Below are positions 35,658 to 41,256 of a stretch of DNA of 41,256 bases, piece by piece (the stretch's first letter is position 1; each line of letters starts with the position of its first letter). Under the pieces are notes generated by a model that had not been told where the DNA came from, did not search any database, and saw only the letters and a list, made by a program, of their open reading frames with translations. The position numbers and the translations under genes were made by a program. The stretch comes from Desulfoluna butyratoxydans (lineage in GTDB: Bacteria; Desulfobacterota; Desulfobacteria; Desulfobacterales; Desulfolunaceae). The DNA lies in the NCBI RefSeq assembly GCF_900699765.1, contig NZ_CAADHO010000017.1:1-41256 (forward strand), given 5' to 3'.

Positions 35658-36716
35658 TTGCCAATTTCGAAACATATAGAAATTTGGAAAAAAGGCGCTA
35701 AAGAATGGAATAAATGGCGAGATCTTAATCCAGATATTAGTCCTGATTTAAGTGATTCTAATTTTTTATCTGACCTATATGATTCTGAATATTTATATGA
35801 TTTACCAGAATACAATGGTTACAACTTATCAAATTGTAATCTTAACAGAGTTTCATTGAGAAATTGTGTTTTCTGTGATTGTAACTTTTCAAAAAGTGAC
35901 TTTCATTATTCGGATTTGGTAGATTCATATTGTTATAATTGCGACTTTAGCTTCGCACAGCTACAAGTTTCAAAAATTGGTTCCGCAAAATTTCAAAATT
36001 GTAACTTTGAAGGCGCAAATTTATCTTACTGCAGTGCAGAAGAAACGGATTTCTCAGGTTCAAAACTTTTTGCAACCACTTTAAATAATATGAGTTTAGT
36101 TAAAACAAATTTTTCTAACACTACAATAGAACAAGTAAGAGTCTATGGAATATCTGCTTGGGATCTAAATTTAGAAGGATGCAACCAAAGCAACATTTAT
36201 ATAGAGAAAGACCATTCTGCAATTACAGTCCCCACAATAGAATTAGCTCAGTTTATAGCTCTATTGGTTAACAGTTCAAAAATTCGAGATATTATTGACA
36301 CTATAACGTCTAAAGTGGTTCTTATTTTAGGACGCTTTTCATCAGACAGAAAAAAAATTTTAGATCAAATCAAGAACGAAATACAGACTTATGGTTACCT
36401 CCCGGTAATATTTGATTTTGATGGCCCTGAAAATCGTGATGTTACTGAAACTATAATAACATTAGCTTCCATGGCAAAGTTTGTTATTGCCGATATTTCA
36501 AGTCCCAAAAGTATACCTCAAGAGCTATCACATATAATTCCCCACTTCCCATCGTTACCTATTCAACCAATTATTGAAATGTCTCAAAGAGAATATGGTA
36601 TGTTTGAACACTTTGAAAGATACCCTTGGGTCTTAGATAAAATCACATACTCAGAAGAAGATTTGAAAACAATAGTAAAGCAAATAGTAAAAAATTGTGA
36701 CAAATCAAAGAATTAA
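35658..36716 (+). CDS. Pentapeptide-repeat protein with Rossmann/TIR-like C-terminal domain
   Basis: A 352-residue protein. I choose TTG 35658 because AAAAAGGAGA lies just upstream; an in-frame ATG at 35598 lies inside the attC site. Residues 60-190 are pentapeptide repeats of the A(N/D)LXX type (for example CNLNRVSLRNCVFCDCNFSKSDF) forming a right-handed beta-helix. Residues 225-345 are a conserved C-terminal domain (VVLILGRFSSDRKKILDQI, then FVIADISSPKSIPQEL) with an alpha/beta pattern resembling TIR or nucleoside-deoxyribosyltransferase-type folds. This fold call is inference. Being in a cassette array directly after a defence cassette, it may be an NAD-targeting effector. Confidence 0.75.
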   Translation: MPISKHIEIWKKGAKEWNKWRDLNPDISPDLSDSNFLSDLYDSEYLYDLPEYNGYNLSNCNLNRVSLRNCVFCDCNFSKSDFHYSDLVDSYCYNCDFSFAQLQVSKIGSAKFQNCNFEGANLSYCSAEETDFSGSKLFATTLNNMSLVKTNFSNTTIEQVRVYGISAWDLNLEGCNQSNIYIEKDHSAITVPTIELAQFIALLVNSSKIRDIIDTITSKVVLILGRFSSDRKKILDQIKNEIQTYGYLPVIFDFDGPENRDVTETIITLASMAKFVIADISSPKSIPQELSHIIPHFPSLPIQPIIEMSQREYGMFEHFERYPWVLDKITYSEEDLKTIVKQIVKNCDKSKN

Positions 36717-36719
36717 AAA

Positions 36720-36836
36720 ACCTAACAAGTCGCTAAACTCGGACCGGGCTATGCTGTCCGCTCCTCCAGCGGCGCCGTAATTCAAACATTTTCGTTTCCA
36801 GGCCGATGTCGCTCGGCGCCACCTGGCCGGTTAGTT
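36720..36836 (+). other. attC2 (divergent)
   Basis: R'' ACCTAAC (36720-36726) fits the RYYYAAC consensus exactly, and R' GTTAGTT (36830-36836) pairs with it at 6 of 7 positions. The 5' half (AACAAGTCGCT) is typical of attC sites, and an inner CCAGG/CCTGG stem is present, but L' is hard to place, so the site is called with less confidence. Confidence 0.55.
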
Positions 36837-36865
36837 CAAGCATCATATGTTTAAAAGGAGAAGTG

Positions 36866-37342
36866 ATGTCAGAAGAAAGTAATGAACTTAGTTTTGGCGT
36901 TGAACAAAAATATACAAAAAGGCCCTGGTACATATCAATTATGGCTATATGGGCCCTCTTTGGGATCGGTGGCTTTTCTATCAGTCTTGCACGATATTTA
37001 TCTCATGGAAATCGAGATGTTTATCAGATATTAGGTGTTGTTATTCTTTCTTTAACAATCGTTTTGATGATTAATATTGTCAAAATGAAAAAGCCTATCA
37101 TAATAGCTTTTGGTGTATTGAACATTGCATTGGGGCTTTGGCAGTCACTTAATTTGATAAACCATATTTTTAATGGTAGGCCACATCCCAGCATTATTGG
37201 ATTCCTATTATTTATTATAATTCCATCATTAATCATGGCTTACTTGTCTTTACGGCCAAGCTTTTTATTTCATTCTGATAAATTCAGCGAATATAAAAAT
37301 TTGCTATCAATGCAAAAAATATCACTCAAAAAAACCCATTAA
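36866..37342 (+). CDS. Hypothetical membrane protein, cassette gene
   Basis: A 158-residue protein with about four hydrophobic segments (near residues 22-42, 54-72, 76-98 and 109-128) and a basic tail, so an inner-membrane protein. AAAAGGAGA precedes the ATG. No family recognised. It is the only gene of the cassette between attC2 and attC3, has its own ribosome binding site, and has AT-rich codon use like its neighbours. Cassette genes of this kind are often membrane or surface modifiers, but nothing specific can be read here. Confidence 0.75.
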   Translation: MSEESNELSFGVEQKYTKRPWYISIMAIWALFGIGGFSISLARYLSHGNRDVYQILGVVILSLTIVLMINIVKMKKPIIIAFGVLNIALGLWQSLNLINHIFNGRPHPSIIGFLLFIIIPSLIMAYLSLRPSFLFHSDKFSEYKNLLSMQKISLKKTH

Positions 37343-37349
37343 CTATTTC

Positions 37350-37455
37350 ATATAACATGTGGCTAATGGCCGACCCCAAAAAGCTGGCCACGTCTTTCCT
37401 AACTACAACCGCTGCCCCTATCAGCTTTTTGGGTCGGCATAGCCAAGCGTTATAA
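37350..37455 (+). other. attC3
   Basis: TATAAC (37351-37356) and GCGTTATAA (37447-37455) bound a long near-perfect stem: GGCTAATGGCCGACCCC plus AAAAAGCTG pairs with CAGCTTTTT plus GGGTCGGCATAGCC, with three unpaired bases on the 5' arm. It is about 88 percent identical by eye to attC4, so the two cassettes probably share a source integron. Confidence 0.88.
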
Positions 37456-37473
37456 AAAAATGAGGAGATAGCT

Positions 37474-37764
37474 ATGAATTGCCCACATTGTAGTTCAAAA
37501 GTAAATCTCAGGGATAAAACAATAAACACTAAAGAGTTGCCTCGTCGTTGTCCTAAGTGCTCTGAACCAGTAACATTATATCTTGACACACCTTCCTTTT
37601 TAAAATTCGCTGCACCAATATTTATTATTGGTTCCATAATGAGAAGCTTGTTTTTCCCCAGCAATACTGTTGTTTTTGCGATAGCTTTGGGTTTAGGTTT
37701 ATTGGCAGGCTACATGAATGGTTATCAACTTAAACCCTACGAAGAAACAAACATTAACTCATAA
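37474..37764 (+). CDS. Zinc-ribbon membrane protein, cassette gene
   Basis: A 96-residue protein. CPHC (residues 3-6) and CPKC (27-30) form a four-cysteine zinc ribbon; residues 43-83 contain two membrane segments. GAGGAGA precedes the ATG. Family unknown. It is the sole gene in the cassette between attC3 and attC4. A cytoplasmic zinc ribbon tethered to the membrane is common among stress and quality-control proteins, but function is not inferable. Confidence 0.75.
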   Translation: MNCPHCSSKVNLRDKTINTKELPRRCPKCSEPVTLYLDTPSFLKFAAPIFIIGSIMRSLFFPSNTVVFAIALGLGLLAGYMNGYQLKPYEETNINS

Positions 37765-37807
37765 ATCAACACGCCTATAAGCTTTTTTATTCGTATTTAA
37801 GCATATT

Positions 37808-37913
37808 TTATAACAATTGGCTTATGGCCGCCCCCAAAAAGCTGGCAACGTCCTTCCTAACTTCAACTGCTGCCCTTTTCAGCTTTTTGGGTCGGTATAG
37901 CCACGCGTTATGC
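37808..37913 (+). other. attC4
   Basis: TTATAAC (37808-37814) and GTTATGC (37907-37913) bound a stem nearly identical to attC3, with CCAAAAAGCTG on the left pairing with CAGCTTTTTGG on the right. The crossover would be after G37907, placing the DUF4288-like gene in the last cassette. Confidence 0.88.
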
Positions 37914-37934
37914 ATCAGAATGCAGAGATAAATC

Positions 37935-38342
37935 ATGAAATATAGTGGCATTGGTATATTCAAACATTGCTTCGATGATCCGAAAAGAATTACACAATTT
38001 GAAGAACGAGTTGTGGTAACTGATGCATCATCACCTGAAGAAGCGGAAAGAATAATTCTTGCAGAGTTTGAAGAGTATTCGACCGACGGTGTTGAGTTTC
38101 TCGATACATATGAAATCAAAGAAATATACGAAGAAGAGAGTATCGTTACTGAAATTGCATGCAGTATAAGAATATTCGCCGGGACTGATGAAGAATATCT
38201 CAGCAAATATTGGCATGATCAAAGGCCTCTATCATGTGAGAGTGTTGGTTGGCAGCATGTATGGTTTAACAAAGGTAACGGTAAAAGCGGGTGTTACAAC
38301 TGTCAGGAGGAACGTGACGGTGAATTGTGGAAAACTGCATAA
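37935..38342 (+). CDS. DUF4288-like cassette gene
   Basis: A 135-residue soluble protein. The first 85 residues (short beta hairpins with RVVVTDASSPEEAERIILAEF) resemble DUF4288-type small domains; the C-terminal third (SCESVGWQHVWFNKGNGKSGCYNC) carries a conserved-looking Trp/His/Cys set ending in CYNC. The start at 37935 has a GCAGAGA ribosome binding site. A GCATAAC heptamer spans the stop codon, as expected for the start of another attC site, but no R' partner is seen, so the array may have been cut off here. Confidence 0.65.
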   Translation: MKYSGIGIFKHCFDDPKRITQFEERVVVTDASSPEEAERIILAEFEEYSTDGVEFLDTYEIKEIYEEESIVTEIACSIRIFAGTDEEYLSKYWHDQRPLSCESVGWQHVWFNKGNGKSGCYNCQEERDGELWKTA

Positions 38343-38873
38343 CATGCGTTTTTACAGTCGACCGTACGGAGAAGGGGGCAGGCCTACACATCTGACATTT
38401 TCTCTTTTAAAATCCATGTCTATGCATTTGAAGAATTAGATTTCTTTGCTCTTTAGCGTTCCTGTTGTATCTGTCTGAATTTTTGTTGTCTGTGGCTAAA
38501 TCCTTTGTTGTTAGGGCTCTGTTTTTACCAAGAGCACTCGGTTTTCCCTATATACTACGTACCAGCGGGTTTGTTGCTCTATTGCAATCTATGAATTGAA
38601 ATGAAAGGGCTCCTCATGGCCCGAAAAAACATCAATATCCTTAACGTGTTGATTCAACTTTCCGGTGGGTCGGGGTCGCGGACATTTTTCCCGTGTTCCC
38701 GTCAAACTCCTACGGATTAGGTCTTTTGTTTTTCTCCATGTAAGTCAGAAGGACTTTTTAAAACCCTCGTGGAGGTAATGCTTATTACGTCTGCAATTTC
38801 TTAAGTGTAATGGGGCGCAGTAAGGGCGGTATGGAACTATGGCTTGAAAATTATTTTTTCTCGGAGTGTAAAC
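38343..38873. other. AT-rich intergenic region after the cassette array
   Basis: About 530 bases without a convincing gene. A sequence near 38683-38700 (ACATTTTTCCCGTGTT) resembles, in inverted orientation, the GGAAAAT repeat at 32007-32020, which could mean the defence and cassette region was once flanked by related elements. Small frames such as 38188-38439 overlap the last cassette gene and are not believed. Confidence 0.5.
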
Positions 38874-39371
38874 GTGAAAATAAATCTTATGTTATCCACC
38901 GTTATTATTTGTTTGTTTTTCCAAGCAGTTCTAATGCCAACGATGCTTCAAGCCTCTTCCTTAGCAATCACGTCACATGGGGTGGCAGGTCAAGGGGATG
39001 CTGAATGGAACCACGAATTCTATACTTTTGCACCCGTGTTCTGGAACAACAAAACCATACCTCTTGATAAACGAATATCTGTTACGCGCTATGTGTTGGG
39101 ACGTTTAGAGTTTGAAAGAAACGTGTTTCCCCAGTTGGATGAAAAAGTGTCCATAAGCGGCAAGTTCAAGAATATTAGAGACATCATTGAGATGATGAAT
39201 GGAAAATTAAACAACACATTGCCGGTTGTTTACCATTGCAACCTTGCCGTTACTCACAATGTAAAAATTGAGAATTATTCTGTGTACGAGATTATAGAGG
39301 CTGTATGCGCGGGCGCTGGTTACGACCCCATTTATCACAAAGATACACTCGAAATAAGGGACAGGCATTAG
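38874..39371 (+). CDS. Secreted hypothetical protein
   Basis: A 165-residue protein from a GTG at 38874, chosen because CGGAGT lies just upstream; a longer frame from 38844 would add ten residues before the signal peptide. A hydrophobic core (LSTVIICLFFQAVLMPTM) followed by LQASS is a Sec signal peptide. The mature region contains two similar ISGKFKNIRDIIEMM and VKIENYSVYEIIEAV units, a beta-alpha pattern that faintly recalls STN domains of secretins and TonB systems. This is weak. Gene family unknown; AT-rich. Confidence 0.6.
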   Translation: MKINLMLSTVIICLFFQAVLMPTMLQASSLAITSHGVAGQGDAEWNHEFYTFAPVFWNNKTIPLDKRISVTRYVLGRLEFERNVFPQLDEKVSISGKFKNIRDIIEMMNGKLNNTLPVVYHCNLAVTHNVKIENYSVYEIIEAVCAGAGYDPIYHKDTLEIRDRH

Positions 39372-40010
39372 TTTCGAACCGGCAGTTTAAAGGCCGTGTC
39401 AGGCGACATGTAAAACAGCCTCTCTCCCACCCATAGAGAGATTCATGGAAAGGCGAGATACAAGGTTTTTCATTCTGCTTCTACAACGCGAATGAAGGGC
39501 CTTATGCTACAGCCCGATGAAGTCACCGATATATTGATATTGTGGATTAAAAAATTCGGATGGGATTCAAAAACGTTAGAAATAGCTGAAATAGGCTCTG
39601 AAATGGGAGAGGCAGGCTCTTTAAGCTATTAGAACTATCGGAGTTGACAGGCCGGCTTTTTCTGTTGCGAGGCATGGCATAATTGGTTGAGCGCGCGCCC
39701 AATGGACACGGCACTACCTTTGCCAATCCTACAATTCACGCGGTACGCATGCCATTTGACCATGCACACCTAAGGAATTTTACTGTAAATTCCCGTTTTT
39801 CGCCGTCGGTTACCAAAGAAGGAAACTGACCAACACCTCTGCCAATATGGGTGGTTCTCATATGAGCATATTGAATGTATAACGCTACGTTTTATTCTGA
39901 GGCACGAGGGGTAAAGCACCTACGATAACGAGTTTTAGGGGGCAACCCCTTGCAACCGGAGACTGTGCTTTAGAATCTGTATAAATACGGGCAAAAAGAG
40001 AGAGGTATTC
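39372..40010. other. Intergenic region without a supported gene
   Basis: About 640 bases. A frame of 46 codons at 39492-39632 has no good ribosome binding site. A stretch at 39666-39697 resembles the 5' half of a tRNA D-arm but lacks anticodon and T arms. Nothing else supported. Confidence 0.5.
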
Positions 40011-40424
40011 ATGAGAGAAAAATTCATTCTGGTCTGTCGCACCACCGGTTTTTTGATCTTTTGTTATTCGATCATGACAATTCTTGAGTCAGTCTCCATG
40101 CTCATCATGCCTCCTGACATGGAGAAAGTGATGGGGAACCCGTCATCGTACTTTGGGTCAGGGATGATGCATGAGTTTCTCGCGACATCCCAAGCCTCTG
40201 TGGAATATATGTGGGTATACTGTCTAAAGACAATTGCCTTGGGTGGCCTTATCCCGCTGTGCTTCGGATTGTACTTGATGGTCTCAGGCCGCTTCTTTAT
40301 AGATCTTTGTTATCCTGTATCAATGTCACCAGAGCTCAGGACGGAGCCAAGTGTCTCATTCCAGCCGATGAAACCCCATGATAATGAGGACGATCGAAAA
40401 TTTATGCCTCCGGAAATGAGGTGA
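40011..40424 (+). CDS. Hypothetical two-helix membrane protein
   Basis: A 137-residue protein with hydrophobic segments at about residues 11-33 and 75-97 and a hydrophilic, methionine-containing C-terminal tail. AGAGAGAGG precedes the ATG. No recognised family. It lies alone in the AT-rich region next to another small membrane protein (40661) and a secreted one (38874). Confidence 0.65.
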   Translation: MREKFILVCRTTGFLIFCYSIMTILESVSMLIMPPDMEKVMGNPSSYFGSGMMHEFLATSQASVEYMWVYCLKTIALGGLIPLCFGLYLMVSGRFFIDLCYPVSMSPELRTEPSVSFQPMKPHDNEDDRKFMPPEMR

Positions 40425-40660
40425 TTTGCATTTAAAAAAAATAAATAATCATAATATTAGCTCATTGCATTAATCGCTTGTTTTGCGCTCTTAAATTAGG
40501 GGCGAACCTTTGGAGTCGTCAATCTTCTGTTTAGCTGAGTTCTAATATTTTCAAAAGCCAGAAAAAGATTGTGTCACATGTGTTGATCGGCACCCTTTTT
40601 TCTCAGAAAAATGGGCTATTCTGTAGGTTTGTTAGGTATAATATCAGAAAGGATCGAATA
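40425..40660. other. Short AT-rich intergenic gap
   Basis: No gene, repeat or terminator that I can support; presumably carries the promoter of the DUF2569 gene. Confidence 0.5.
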
Positions 40661-41137
40661 ATGACTCAGGAAAAAGATTTAGAAGGGTTAGGTGGTTGGC
40701 TTATTCTTGTAGGTATAGGAATAATTCTTTGTCCATTAAGAGGTATAGCCTTCATTTTGCCAACTTATGTGAAACTGTTTACAAATGGGTCATGGGAGAT
40801 GTTAACCACACCGGGTACTGAGGCTTACAATTCGCTTTGGGCGCCCATACTTATAGGTGAAATATCGATAAATGTCGCTATGATCCTTGTTTGGGGGTTC
40901 ATTGCTTTTCTGTTTTTTTCGAAGAAAGAAAACTTTCCGAAATGGTATATTGGAATTATTTTATTTACTACGGCATTCATTCTTGCGGATGCATTCTCCA
41001 TAAAATTAGTTATGCCCGATGAACCAATATTTGACCCGGATACTGTGAAAGAATTTTCCCGCTCTCTTATAGTCACATTTATTTGGGTTCCTTATATGCT
41101 CACGTCAAAACGGGTGAAAGCAACCTTTATCAAGTAG
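40661..41137 (+). CDS. DUF2569 membrane protein
   Basis: A 158-residue inner-membrane protein of the DUF2569 family. The N-terminal LEGLGGWLILVGIG and the C-terminal SKRVKATFIK are the conserved ends, with four hydrophobic segments between. Function unknown; the family is frequent in accessory DNA. The start at 40661 follows AAAGGAT; an in-frame ATG 90 bases upstream would add a non-family extension. The 119 bases after the stop show nothing more. Confidence 0.85.
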   Translation: MTQEKDLEGLGGWLILVGIGIILCPLRGIAFILPTYVKLFTNGSWEMLTTPGTEAYNSLWAPILIGEISINVAMILVWGFIAFLFFSKKENFPKWYIGIILFTTAFILADAFSIKLVMPDEPIFDPDTVKEFSRSLIVTFIWVPYMLTSKRVKATFIK

Positions 41138-41256
41138 GTTGAGCTTACCCCCAATCTTTGACCACGAAACGGCAAAGTTAAGGTGGAAAAAGCATCCTTT
41201 TTCTGGCTTAAACTCCCAGCCACCTCAAACGGCAGGGAGCCTTGCTGTCAAGGCTG

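Noticed and set aside
38336..38400. Fifth attC site after the last cassette
   Set aside because: A GCATAAC heptamer spans the stop, but no R' partner or hairpin could be found.
32007..38702. Inverted sequences flanking the defence and cassette region as transposon ends
   Set aside because: Match is short (about 14 bases with two indels) and there is no target duplication or transposase.
39492..39632. 46-codon frame in the right-hand gap
   Set aside because: No ribosome binding site and no known domain.
39666..39697. tRNA-like sequence
   Set aside because: Only a D-arm-like piece is present; no anticodon arm, T arm or acceptor pairing follows.

Overview
The window looks like chromosomal DNA of an anaerobic, probably sulfate-reducing member of the Desulfobacterota (class Desulfobacteria; a Desulfoluna-like organism is my guess, not shown by a marker gene). 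Grounds: a two-iron desulfoferrodoxin, a CX4C rubredoxin, a rhodanese-ferritin fusion, a DVU0772-like protein, and a corrinoid methyltransferase gene set, all in visibly GC-rich DNA. From about 31.4 kb to the end the base composition drops sharply, codon use changes, and gene content turns to defence, gene cassettes and orphans: an acquired, variable region.

Region 1 (1-11.2 kb) is housekeeping and stress metabolism. It holds a DVU0772-like protein, a type II NADH dehydrogenase-like flavoprotein, a rhodanese-ferritin fusion, desulfoferrodoxin (dfx), ferritin, a phosphotransferase, a large thioredoxin-domain (YyaL/DUF255) protein on the minus strand, rubredoxin, a nitroreductase and a TIGR02757 protein. 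Intergenic DNA here is full of 17-bp hairpin repeats and AATAGGG heptamer runs. Region 2 (11.3-18.2 kb) begins with a 210-bp MITE with IS66-like ends and an 8-bp target duplication. It continues with a metallo-beta-lactamase-fold hydrolase, a methyltransferase, a DUF4157 (eCIS-core) polymorphic protein with a possible permuted NlpC/P60 domain and barrel-like tail, small unknown genes, a membrane-anchored metallopeptidase-like protein and a Kv-type potassium channel.

Region 3 (18.3-30.8 kb) is a corrinoid-dependent demethylation locus. A PAS-PAS-AAA-Fis activator of sigma-54 is followed by a 14-bp palindrome, a terminator and a good -24/-12 promoter. Then come an opine dehydrogenase-family enzyme, an MttB-family methyltransferase without pyrrolysine, a PanB-type hydroxymethyltransferase, a second MttB, a BCCT betaine-type transporter and a corrinoid protein. 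A minus-strand cupin-BFD-BFD fusion, a Crp/Fnr regulator and a small cupin follow. The natural reading is uptake of a quaternary amine and methyl transfer to the corrinoid protein, with the opine dehydrogenase and PanB-like enzymes handling the carbon skeleton or a hydroxymethyl group. That combination is the most promising candidate for an undescribed pathway.

Region 4 (31.4-41.3 kb) is AT-rich. A translationally coupled three-gene operon (SIR2-like, HerA ATPase, KTSC-domain protein) lies at the head of an array of integron gene cassettes with four attC sites and no integrase in view (a CALIN). The next cassettes encode a pentapeptide-repeat protein with a Rossmann/TIR-like C-terminus, a membrane protein, a zinc-ribbon membrane protein and a DUF4288-like protein. 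Three orphan secreted or membrane proteins follow. The SIR2-HerA pair is a known anti-phage type; the coupled KTSC third gene and the very large cassette are the unusual parts.
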